DNA of 16,232 nt. It comes from RGZA01 sp964568585. GTDB lineage: Bacteria > Pseudomonadota > Alphaproteobacteria > UBA9219 > RGZA01. Shown here piece after piece: positions 7,540 through 14,346 of this stretch (within the stretch, counting starts at the first letter, position 1; each line of letters starts with the position of its first letter). The notes beneath the pieces were generated by a model. It saw nothing but the letters and a program-made list of their open reading frames with translations. It did not search any database and was not told the origin of the DNA. The translations under genes were made by a program, and so were the position numbers. The DNA lies in the NCBI GenBank assembly GCA_964568585.1, contig CAZMQI010000043.1, positions 1-16,232 on the forward strand, read 5' to 3'.

Positions 7540-8490
7540 ATACCACGCGACAAAGCGGGGGATTCCTTCATCAATCGCAACTTTCGGTATAAAGCCCAAT
7601 ATTTGCGTACTTTCGCTAATATCTGCGCTGGTTGATGGTACATCGCCGGGCTGAATGGGCTGAAAATCATAAATGGCTTTCTTGCCCAATGCATTCTCCA
7701 GAACGCTGATGAAATCCGTTAATTTCTCTGGATGTGAATTACCTAAATTGAACACGCGGTGCGGTACATTATCCTGCGTTGCTGCCAATGGTGTGTCTAG
7801 CGTAGCAACAATTCCATCGACGATGTCATCCACATATGTAAAGTCGCGTTGCATCTTGCCATGATTGAATACAGCAATGGGTTTACCTGCCAGAATATTT
7901 TTGGTGAATAAAAACGCCGCCATATCGGGACGACCCCACGGGCCATAGACGGTAAAGAACCGTAGCCCTGTCGCAGGAAAACGGAATAGATGCGCGTAAT
8001 TATATGCCATCAATTCGCCAGCGCGTTTGGTCGCGGCATACAGCGATACCGGCTTTTCAACGGCGTCTTTGATAGAGAAGGGGATTTTGGTATTGCCGCC
8101 ATATACGGATGACGAGCTGGCATAAACAAAATGTTTTAAATTTGGCGTATTGCGTGCCAATTCCAACATCGTGAGATGCCCCGTGATATTGCTATCAATA
8201 TAAGCTTGCGGATTTTGTAATGAATATCGCACCCCTGCTTGTGCAGCCAAATGAATGATACGGTCGATGGTCTTGGGTAGTGTTGCAACCGCCTTGCTAT
8301 CCGCAACATCCATTTTGAAAAACTGAAAATTCTTTTGCGGCAGCAACTGGTCAAGCCGCGCTTGTTTTAAATTCACGTCGTAATAATTATTCAAGTTGTC
8401 GATGCCGATGACGTCTTCGCCGCGTTTCAGCAAGGCCTGTACCGTGTGAAAGCCAATGAACCCCGCTGCGCCTGTCACCAGAATGGCCAT
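7519..8490 (-). CDS. NAD-dependent nucleotide-sugar epimerase, CapI/UDP-glucuronate 4-epimerase type
   Basis: This 323-residue extended short-chain dehydrogenase/reductase has the NAD-binding GAAGFIG (7-13), and the active-site set SSSS (125-128), Y151 and K155 (YAATK). Several segments match CapI-type UDP-glucuronate 4-epimerases: DNLNNYYDVNLKQARL (31-46), QAGVRYSLQNPQAYIDSN (84-101), VYGPWGRPDMA (181-191) and GKMQRDFTYVDDI (211-223). Such enzymes interconvert UDP-GlcA and UDP-GalA in the cytoplasm for capsule, LPS core or exopolysaccharide. Its start codon shares one base with the stop of the dehydrogenase gene (TAATG), with GGAG 7 nt upstream, so the two are translationally coupled and probably act in sequence. 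Because the partner dehydrogenase is of the N-acetylhexosamine type, the true substrate could instead be UDP-GlcNAcA. Confidence 0.88.
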   Translation of the reverse strand: MAILVTGAAGFIGFHTVQALLKRGEDVIGIDNLNNYYDVNLKQARLDQLLPQKNFQFFKMDVADSKAVATLPKTIDRIIHLAAQAGVRYSLQNPQAYIDSNITGHLTMLELARNTPNLKHFVYASSSSVYGGNTKIPFSIKDAVEKPVSLYAATKRAGELMAYNYAHLFRFPATGLRFFTVYGPWGRPDMAAFLFTKNILAGKPIAVFNHGKMQRDFTYVDDIVDGIVATLDTPLAATQDNVPHRVFNLGNSHPEKLTDFISVLENALGKKAIYDFQPIQPGDVPSTSADISESTQILGFIPKVAIDEGIPRFVAWYKNYNKI

Positions 8491-9782
8491 TATAGGCTCC
8501 AGTAATTTAACTGGGATGGAACTTCGGCGGGGCTAAGTACAGATTTGATATCCATCACCAAGGCGCCCTTGTTGAGGCTCGCCAGCAACTCTTTTTTATG
8601 CTTCATAAACTCACTATGTGGCACGGCGAGCACCAATGCATCCAGATTGCTCAAATCATCTTTGTTACAAAGCGTTATACCGTATTCTTCATGTGCCATT
8701 TGGGCATCCACCATCGGGTCATGGATGAGTGGTTGCAGACCTAACAGGCGCAATTCTTCGATAATATCGGGCACGCGGCTGTTGCGTAAATCGCGCACGT
8801 TTTCTTTGAATGTCAGTCCCAGAATTGCAATACGTGGCACTTTCGCATCCGGCTTGTTCTCTTTGAGCCAAGCGCTGAGCTTGCCTGCAATAAATTTGCC
8901 CATGCTGTCATTGATACGACGGCCTGCCAAAATCACTTCCGGATGATAGCCAAGTTTTTCAGCGCGTGTCGTCAGGTAATAAGGGTCAACGCCGATGCAA
9001 TGTCCGCCAACCAAACCTGGCGTAAAGCGCAGGAAATTCCATTTTGTACCAGCGGCATCCAATACATCTTTGGTGCGGATATTCAAACGGTCGCAGATAA
9101 GTGCGAGTTCATTCATCAACGCCACATTCAAATCGCGCTGCGTATTTTCTAAAACTTTGGCGGCTTCAGCAACAGCGATGGATTGCGCCTTATGCAGGCC
9201 AACTTTCACAACCGCGCCATATACGGCTTCTAAACGCTTTAATGTCGCTGCATCTTCGGCTGCAATGACTTTGGTGATGTTTTCTAGCGTATGAACAGGG
9301 TCGCCGGGGTTAATACGTTCAGGGGAATAGCCCAGCTTGAAATCAACACCTTGCGTCAATTCGCTAATACGGGCGATTTCGGGGCCGCAAATTTCTTCGG
9401 TCAGGCCCGGGTACACCGTTGATTCAAATACCACGACAGGCGGCGCGGAACTTTTACGTGTACTTAGTGCATTGCCGATGATTTCGCATGCCGATAATAA
9501 CGGTTTTAAATCCGGCTGCTTGCTTTCGGTAATCGGCGTTGGAACGGTGACGATGAAAAAGCTGGCGGTTTCCAATTCGCGCGTGTCGCTGGTGGGGTGC
9601 AACTTGGCTGCGTTAATCGCATCAGCGGAATGTTCGCCAGTCCAGTCATGACCTCTTTGTAATGCTTCCACGCGCGCGGTTGAAATATCAAATCCGATAG
9701 TCGAAGGAAAAGCTTTGGCAAGCGAAAGCGCGAGCGGCAAGCCCACATACCCCAAACCGATGATGGCAATTTTTTCAGACAA
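8490..9782 (-). CDS. Nucleotide-sugar 6-dehydrogenase, TviB/WecC type
   Basis: This 430-residue cytoplasmic NAD-dependent dehydrogenase oxidises C6 of a UDP-sugar to the uronic acid in two steps. Visible features are the Rossmann motif IGLGYVGLPLA (8-18), FESTVYPGLTE (119-129), YSPERINPGD (152-161), AAKVLENTQRDLNVALMNE (207-225, with K209), and the catalytic cysteine C262 in GLVGGHCIGVDPYYL (256-270). The C-terminal UDP-binding domain includes ILGLTFKENVRDLRNS. The GGHCIGVDPYYL form is typical of the WecC/WbpO/TviB group, which uses UDP-N-acetylhexosamines, and differs from the GGSCFPKD form of UDP-glucose dehydrogenase. The start is TTG at 9782: there is no ATG or GTG in frame upstream, and the next Met is far inside the domain. 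GGTGAAG lies just before it. The start is 27 bp from the tRNA-Val 3' end. Confidence 0.9.
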   Translation of the reverse strand: MSEKIAIIGLGYVGLPLALSLAKAFPSTIGFDISTARVEALQRGHDWTGEHSADAINAAKLHPTSDTRELETASFFIVTVPTPITESKQPDLKPLLSACEIIGNALSTRKSSAPPVVVFESTVYPGLTEEICGPEIARISELTQGVDFKLGYSPERINPGDPVHTLENITKVIAAEDAATLKRLEAVYGAVVKVGLHKAQSIAVAEAAKVLENTQRDLNVALMNELALICDRLNIRTKDVLDAAGTKWNFLRFTPGLVGGHCIGVDPYYLTTRAEKLGYHPEVILAGRRINDSMGKFIAGKLSAWLKENKPDAKVPRIAILGLTFKENVRDLRNSRVPDIIEELRLLGLQPLIHDPMVDAQMAHEEYGITLCNKDDLSNLDALVLAVPHSEFMKHKKELLASLNKGALVMDIKSVLSPAEVPSQLNYWSL

Positions 9783-9809
9783 AACTTCACCAACTTTGTA
9801 TGCAAAAAG

Positions 9810-9884
9810 TGGTGAGCACAGTAGGGTTTGAACCTACGACCCCTACCATGTCAAGGTAGTGCTCTACCGCTGAGCTATGCGCTC
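9810..9884 (-). tRNA. tRNA-Val (anticodon GAC)
   Basis: A 75-nt cloverleaf reads on the minus strand. The acceptor stem pairs GAGCGCA with TGTGCTC, with one G-T pair. The D-arm has AGCTCAGCGGTAGAGC. The anticodon stem CTACC/GGTAG encloses the loop TTGACAT, whose anticodon GAC is at 9852-9850. The T-arm is GTAGG/CCTAC with the loop TTCAAAC. The discriminator is A and the CCA tail is encoded (9812-9810). It lies upstream of, and in the same direction as, the sugar-dehydrogenase gene, with no terminator in the 27-bp gap, so the two may be co-transcribed and separated by tRNA 3' processing. Confidence 0.97.
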
Positions 9885-9914
9885 TTATTCACTTAGTGTG
9901 CATAAGGAAAAAGC

Positions 9915-9943
9915 TGTTTAAGGCTTTTATACAAAAGGGTCAA
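9915..9943 (-). promoter_or_regulatory. Possible promoter for tRNA-Val and downstream genes
   Basis: On the minus strand TTGACC (9943-9938) stands 17 bp before TAAACA (9920-9915), and the -10 ends 30 bp before the tRNA 5' end. The -35 is strong and the -10 weak. The site sits in the only non-coding space (9885-9957) between the coiled-coil gene and the tRNA. Confidence 0.4.
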
Positions 9944-9957
9944 CTGGGTTTTAATCC

Positions 9958-12900
9958 TTAACCAGTCTTACTATCGTCGCTATCGGTTGGTGGCGTGGTT
10001 CCGCCGATTTTTTCAATGCTTTCGGCAATGTGGTGCAGGCGGATAATGGTCGCCATCACGGTCTCGATAAACGCCTTCGACTTGTCTGGCGTCAGGGTTT
10101 CGGTCTGACCCATCGGGTTGATGAAGCCAGTACCATCTGATGAGAAGCGGTCAAGCATGGTGGAGATGTTTTCAATTTGCTGCTGCAGCTGATCCAGATT
10201 TGCTTTTTCCGAAAGCTCAATGGTTGGTGATGGAACATATCTTGCCGCAGGTGCTTCGCTTGGCGTGCCAGATGCTTCCACACGAACCGTGTTTAGCTTG
10301 TTCGATGTACCTTCAAGGCGCTGTGTAATATCGCCTAGCTTGCCCACAACCGTATCGGAATGGCCTTGCAGCTTACGCATCAGCATATCCAGTGCTTGCG
10401 CGGCTGTTTCAACGCGGCTTGCATCCACAACCACATTAACTGGTGCGCTATCTTGTTCTTCTAGTTTATCGAACGCGCTTTCAACCAGCGCACCAAGATT
10501 TTGCAGGCTGTTGGTGGTGTTGGATACATCCTGCGCCATGCTTTGCAGATCACGCTTCAATTGCTGCAAATCGCTGGAAAGCACATTGTCGATGGCATAA
10601 CCCTTTTCCAGACCTTCATGGATGAGACGCATCGCCGGAACCAGCTCTTCGCCAAGGTTGATGGTTGGAACAGGGGGCGGGGTTGCTGCTTGTTTGGCCA
10701 CAGCTGCTGCTGCAGTGATTTGTGCAGCGGTTGCATTTTCCACTTGTTCTTTAAGCGCATTGATTTTTTCGTCAATGCTGCCATCAACAGTATTGATTTG
10801 TTCAGCAAGGTTTTTGTAACCACCGGTGAGCATTTCAACCCAGCGGCTGATTTGTTCGCGCACGCCATCAAATTCGGTTTTAACGCTGCCCAAGGTATTC
10901 GTGAAGCTGGCGTTGATTTCTTCAAAGCGGATGAGCAATTCAGGGTCGTTGCTCGCAGGAACAGTGCCACCAGTCGCGCGCATGCGTTGCGTATCGCTGA
11001 GTGTGGGAACGATTTGTCCCAACTGGCCAGCAACTGCGCCAAGTGTTCCCGTAAGCTGACTGAGGATGGCAAGACGTTGCGCCATATCCTGAACGGAGCC
11101 GTGGATAGTTTCGATTTGTTGTTTGGTGGTCTCAACCACATCCTTATTGCCGCGAAGGATGCTGGTGGTTGCATCATCAATACGCAGCGAGATATTAGCA
11201 ATCTGCAGATCAAAATTATTGGCGTTGTCGCTGATACGTGTGGTTTGTGCAGCAAGGCTGGACAGCAATTTCTCGGTATCCTGCGTTACCAGTTCGGTGC
11301 GTGTATTCATTGCGCGCACATCTTGTTCCAGCGCGGTCAGCAACTGGCGTGATTGTCCAGCGTAAACCGACCATTCATCACGAAGCTGTGTTTGTAATGT
11401 CTCGCTTGAATCCTTGAGCTGCGTGAAGATAGGAGCAGTTTCTGCGATGTTGGTTTTCCATTCATTGCTGAAGCTTGCATATTCATCGCGGATGGATGTC
11501 AGGATGCGTGCCAGCATTTCGGTGTGGCCGTTCATGGATTCAAGTGAACCCTGCATCATGCCATGTACATCGGTCAGCAGGGTCGATGCCTTGCCAATGG
11601 CTTCGCCACTTTCATCGATGCGATGGAATGCGGTGTTACTCTTTTCTTCGAACAAGGCCATGCGGCCATCGAAGGTGTTCATGGTGGATGCTGCCTGTAC
11701 GGCGCTACGTGATACATCTTCTAGTAGGCTGGTAATCCGGTCGGTCTTTTCTTCGGTATCGCCAAGGAATGCGCGGATAGCCTGGTCGTGGCTTGAAACG
11801 CTGTTAATCGCTTCGTTAAGGCGCGTGCGCGCAGTTTCGGTTGTTTCCTGCATAACCTTGCCGCTGGCGCGCAACAGGTTGGTAGCAGATTGTAGTTTTT
11901 CGGTAAGGTCTTTGGCCTGATTGCCGAAGGTTGTGCTGGCTTCCAAACTTTGTGCAGCCGCTTTTTTAATATCGCGGTCAGAAGTAGTCAGCAGTTGCAA
12001 GGTTTGTGCAACACGTGCGCCGGTTGCCGCTGCAATCTGGTTGAGCGATTGCATATCTTTTGTGAACTGGTCGACGATTTGTTTTGATTGACCTTGGATC
12101 TGATTGTTTTGATGGAACAGGGTGGATAGCTTATCGCCCCATTCATTCGTCGTTGAATTAATCTGTGTGCTTGCATCTACAATTGTGGAGCTCATTTGCT
12201 TCGTGGTATCTGCCAGCGTCTCGTTGATGTGATTGCGGGCATCCACAATCGTTGCCTTCATATACTGGGTGGTATCGGTAATCTGGGCATTCACGGTTGC
12301 CAATGCGTCTTCCAGATTACGGGTCTGGCGCGTCGTCACTTCGCCCAATTCCAGAATGCTTTCTTGACCATCTTTGCTTACTGTTTTCAGCGTCGCGCTA
12401 TGCTGTGTCAGGCTTTCAACGGTGTTCTTCAAATCGGTAATCAGTGTTTGAAACAGCACGCCGCTATGTCCTTCGAAGCGTACATGTTGTTCACCGGTGT
12501 CGGTTTCAACTACCATATCGGCCAGATTGACCGTTGCCTTGCGGATGTTGGCGATGCTGCGTGCCAGACTGCCGAACGCGTCTTGGCGATCAAGACCCCA
12601 GATGTGGCCGTTCAAATCATTTTCTAGTAATTCACGGCTGCTACGTTCTAATTTACGTAGCGGAAGCAATAATCCAAAACGGAACGCAAGAAAGCAGAGC
12701 AGGGAGAAGACAACAAGTCCACCAGCGCAGATGGAAATCAGTTGGTACAGTTGGCGATAGCTGTCGGTAATTTGTGCAAGCTTCAATCTGTCTTGCTGCA
12801 CATCGATTTCAGCTTTGTCTTGATCTGCATAGGAATGGGAACGAATGCGTTCATCCCACATGCTTTGTAATGTACCCACCGCTTCACGCGTGGATTTTTC

Positions 12901-13026
12901 ATTTTGAATGGCAGTAAGGCCAAGGAAGCAGGCGAAGCCAACCACAATCAGCAAGCCAGCAAGTCCAATTAATAAAGGCGGAGTCGTCTTTGCTGGAGGT
13001 ACGCGTGATTGTTTCGATAGAGGCAT
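9958..13026 (-). CDS. Large membrane-anchored HAMP-domain coiled-coil protein, MCP-like without chemotaxis tip
   Basis: This 1022-residue protein has two membrane helices (about 18-40 and 94-120) flanking a short periplasmic stretch of about 53 residues. A HAMP-like domain follows (about 118-168: LPLRKLERSS then DRQDAFGSLARSIANIRK). After it come about 600 residues of Ala/Thr/Gln/Ser-rich helical sequence of MCP or SMC-like coiled-coil character. A 22-residue motif occurs twice in tandem at 252-273 and 274-295. Around 785-800 is an Ala/Pro linker (AAAAVAKQAATPPPVP), followed by further helical segments and an acidic tail. The conserved receptor hairpin tip that binds CheA and CheW is absent, so it is not a standard chemoreceptor. 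It could be a sensor, a polar scaffold or a structural envelope protein; no function is assigned. It lies alone between two non-coding gaps, with its own probable promoter. Confidence 0.8.
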   Translation of the reverse strand: MPLSKQSRVPPAKTTPPLLIGLAGLLIVVGFACFLGLTAIQNEKSTREAVGTLQSMWDERIRSHSYADQDKAEIDVQQDRLKLAQITDSYRQLYQLISICAGGLVVFSLLCFLAFRFGLLLPLRKLERSSRELLENDLNGHIWGLDRQDAFGSLARSIANIRKATVNLADMVVETDTGEQHVRFEGHSGVLFQTLITDLKNTVESLTQHSATLKTVSKDGQESILELGEVTTRQTRNLEDALATVNAQITDTTQYMKATIVDARNHINETLADTTKQMSSTIVDASTQINSTTNEWGDKLSTLFHQNNQIQGQSKQIVDQFTKDMQSLNQIAAATGARVAQTLQLLTTSDRDIKKAAAQSLEASTTFGNQAKDLTEKLQSATNLLRASGKVMQETTETARTRLNEAINSVSSHDQAIRAFLGDTEEKTDRITSLLEDVSRSAVQAASTMNTFDGRMALFEEKSNTAFHRIDESGEAIGKASTLLTDVHGMMQGSLESMNGHTEMLARILTSIRDEYASFSNEWKTNIAETAPIFTQLKDSSETLQTQLRDEWSVYAGQSRQLLTALEQDVRAMNTRTELVTQDTEKLLSSLAAQTTRISDNANNFDLQIANISLRIDDATTSILRGNKDVVETTKQQIETIHGSVQDMAQRLAILSQLTGTLGAVAGQLGQIVPTLSDTQRMRATGGTVPASNDPELLIRFEEINASFTNTLGSVKTEFDGVREQISRWVEMLTGGYKNLAEQINTVDGSIDEKINALKEQVENATAAQITAAAAVAKQAATPPPVPTINLGEELVPAMRLIHEGLEKGYAIDNVLSSDLQQLKRDLQSMAQDVSNTTNSLQNLGALVESAFDKLEEQDSAPVNVVVDASRVETAAQALDMLMRKLQGHSDTVVGKLGDITQRLEGTSNKLNTVRVEASGTPSEAPAARYVPSPTIELSEKANLDQLQQQIENISTMLDRFSSDGTGFINPMGQTETLTPDKSKAFIETVMATIIRLHHIAESIEKIGGTTPPTDSDDSKTG
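12142..12273 (-). repeat. Tandem 22-residue (66-bp) repeat within the coiled-coil gene
   Basis: Residues 252-273 and 274-295 of the coiled-coil protein align without gaps. Shared positions include TT, M, TIVDA, and IN near the end of each unit. The DNA copies have diverged (for example gcatccacaatcg against gcatctacaattg), so the duplication is old or selected at protein level. 22 residues equals two hendecads. Confidence 0.6.
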
Positions 13027-13074
13027 GATATCGCGAGCGTCAAATGTCGATTGAACCGAATTTAATCCACAGCC

Positions 13075-13104
13075 TTTATACGCGACTTCAACGTCTTACC
13101 GCAA
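13075..13104 (-). promoter_or_regulatory. Possible promoter of the HAMP coiled-coil gene
   Basis: In the 118-bp gap 13027-13144, the minus strand shows TTGCGG (13104-13099) and TATAAA (13080-13075), separated by 18 bp. They are about 49 bp upstream of the ATG at 13026. A near-consensus DnaA-box-like sequence (8 of 9, 13063-13071) lies just downstream of the -10. No terminator for the upstream gene is visible in the gap. Confidence 0.35.
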
Positions 13105-13144
13105 CAAAATGATGCACAGGGTAAGCAGCAAAATTTTTATGGTT

Positions 13145-14212
13145 TTAGGCGCGCTTCAGAATAGCATCGTCCCAACGGGTCACGCCACGCTGGATACGCA
13201 TAAGCGGGGTTTGGCGCAAGGTTTGGTGGTCACAACGCAACCATTGCTTATCCGGATTGTTTTCTTGGCCGTTATTTTGCTGCGCCGCAAGGCGGGTGAG
13301 GTACCGATATGACTGAGTGAGACGCACCATCACATCGCTCGAAGCTGTGCTATTTGTGCTACCTGCAGCGTTGTCAGGGTGCAGATTTTTAACCCGGGCA
13401 CGATAGGCGTTTTTAACATCCATCAAACGCGACACGGGACGAATGCCTAAATCACGGCATGCCTGTTTTACGACTTGCATATCAGGCAGCTTCACTTCAA
13501 CGCGTGCAAAATTACATGCGGGCAAGGGGCCAGTCAGGCGCATATCCAAACGGCCACGGCATTCCTTATCCATTTGCTGCAACACTTTTACAACGCGTTC
13601 TTCCTGATGGGATTCCACCAGCAAAATAGCCTGTAAAACAATATCATTATCGTTGTTCTCAAGAATGATGATGTCCTGTAAATGACGTTGCAATTGCAAC
13701 AACATCTGGTCGCGCAAACTGCGGCGTTCGTTTTCAATTGCATTTGCGGTTGCGCCACTTTTTGGAAAACGTTGCATCAGTTGCTGCATGGTCGTGCTGT
13801 CCCAACGTACGACGAGGGAGAATTGCCGTGACGTACCATACTTGCCAAGCAAATCGACGATATCGCGTTGATGATGTGCCAAGGCTTGCACAATTGATGA
13901 TGAATGTTGAAACACACTATCGAAAGATGCAGGGATGACTTTGCCGAGAGCAGTCACCGCGCCCAGCATGCGGTGATAATGCATCAGGCGTTGTAGCTTG
14001 ACATGATCGGTGTCATTCCATGGCCAGTTGTGCGGCTCAACACCTACCAACGCATGCAGCATGCCATTGGAAATAATGCTCACTTCCTGATCGCCGATTT
14101 TACCGCCGCTTTTTTTCAAGGTCATGCAACCTTCATCATCGGTGAAACCGAAAACGCGCAATGTCCCATGAAGGGGGGTGTTTTGGAGAAGGCTGTCAGA
14201 AAGATTATTCAT
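13145..14212 (-). CDS. GvpL/GvpF-like domain fused to a C-terminal J-domain
   Basis: This 355-residue soluble protein has two parts. Residues about 16-245 follow the gas-vesicle GvpL/GvpF plan: an N-terminal strand (LRVFGF), then ISNGMLHALVGVEP (47-60), the helix and loop HYHRMLGAVTALGKVIPASF (78-97) leading to DSVF, the strand FSLVVRWD (131-138), a long helical middle (155-180), and a final LTGPLPACNFARVEVK (226-241), matching the family's 'TGPWPPYSFV' region. Residues about 254-309 form a J-domain: helix II RLMDVKNAYRARVKNL, the essential HPD tripeptide at 278-280, and helix III MVRLTQSYRYLTRLA. J-domains stimulate DnaK-type Hsp70s. The Gvp assignment is recognition by eye; the HPD J-domain is clearer. 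No other gvp gene is in the window. The ATG at 14212 has only a weak ribosome site (GGAT), and its start overlaps the stop of a small upstream ORF. Confidence 0.8.
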   Translation of the reverse strand: MNNLSDSLLQNTPLHGTLRVFGFTDDEGCMTLKKSGGKIGDQEVSIISNGMLHALVGVEPHNWPWNDTDHVKLQRLMHYHRMLGAVTALGKVIPASFDSVFQHSSSIVQALAHHQRDIVDLLGKYGTSRQFSLVVRWDSTTMQQLMQRFPKSGATANAIENERRSLRDQMLLQLQRHLQDIIILENNDNDIVLQAILLVESHQEERVVKVLQQMDKECRGRLDMRLTGPLPACNFARVEVKLPDMQVVKQACRDLGIRPVSRLMDVKNAYRARVKNLHPDNAAGSTNSTASSDVMVRLTQSYRYLTRLAAQQNNGQENNPDKQWLRCDHQTLRQTPLMRIQRGVTRWDDAILKRA

Positions 14213-14256
14213 GAATGATCCAGAAAAATTCTATTAATGAATTGTTCATCATTCAT
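14209..14256 (-). CDS. Possible 15-residue leader ORF coupled to the GvpL/F-J gene
   Basis: A short minus-strand frame starts at ATG 14256 and encodes MNDEQFINRIFLDHS, ending with TGA at 14211-14209. The stop overlaps the start of the GvpL/F-J gene as ATGA. AAAGG lies 5 nt before this ATG, a better ribosome site than the one before the large gene. This could be a leader peptide that delivers ribosomes by translational coupling. At 15 codons, chance is a real alternative. Confidence 0.35.
   Translation of the reverse strand: MNDEQFINRIFLDHS
14211..14256. repeat. 9-bp inverted repeat spanning the leader-ORF and GvpL/F-J starts
   Basis: ATGAATGAT (14211-14219) and ATCATTCAT (14248-14256) are perfect inverted arms with a 28-bp spacer. 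In the minus-strand transcript, the start of the small ORF would pair with the start region of the large gene. It could be a translational hairpin or an operator. Confidence 0.45.
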
Positions 14257-14310
14257 AGCCGCCTTTGCCCCAATTTGTGGAGTCCGAAGTTGGCCTATTT
14301 TGTAATCAGA

Positions 14311-14334
14311 TGTGGATAAAAGTTTTTATTCACA
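14311..14334. promoter_or_regulatory. Convergent pair of consensus DnaA-box sequences
   Basis: TGTGGATAA (14311-14319; TTATCCACA on the minus strand) and TTATTCACA (14326-14334) both fit the classical DnaA box TTATNCACA, facing each other 6 bp apart. They lie in the 134-bp gap between the hybrid-kinase stop and the GvpL/F-J start. Together they form a near-perfect 22-bp palindrome (14312-14333). DnaA binding is inferred from sequence; the same palindrome could be an operator for another regulator. Confidence 0.5.
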
Positions 14335-14346
14335 GGCGGAGTTTAA

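Noticed and set aside
9904..9930. Hairpin AAAAGC/GCTTTT with T-run as a terminator for the coiled-coil gene
   Set aside because: The stem has only two G-C pairs, the loop is 8 nt, and it overlaps the possible tRNA promoter. It is too weak to call.
10501..11352. Plus-strand open frame of 283 codons
   Set aside because: It lies wholly inside the coiled-coil gene on the other strand, has no recognisable domain or clear ribosome site, and looks like a by-product of that gene's codon bias.
9958..13026. Ordinary methyl-accepting chemotaxis protein
   Set aside because: The HAMP region is present, but the conserved signalling hairpin tip is not seen in the helical region.
13145..14212. Part of a gas-vesicle gene cluster
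   Set aside because: No gvpA, gvpN, gvpK, gvpJ or gvpS-like gene was seen on either side within the window.
14312..14333. The palindrome as a rho-independent terminator of the kinase gene
   Set aside because: In the minus-strand RNA it has a 2-nt loop and one mismatch, is AU-rich, and is not followed by a U-tract.
14213..14346. Chromosomal replication origin (oriC), because of two DnaA boxes
   Set aside because: Only two boxes lie in 134 bp, with no long AT-rich unwinding region and no dnaA, parA, hemE or gidA nearby. A regulatory site is more likely.
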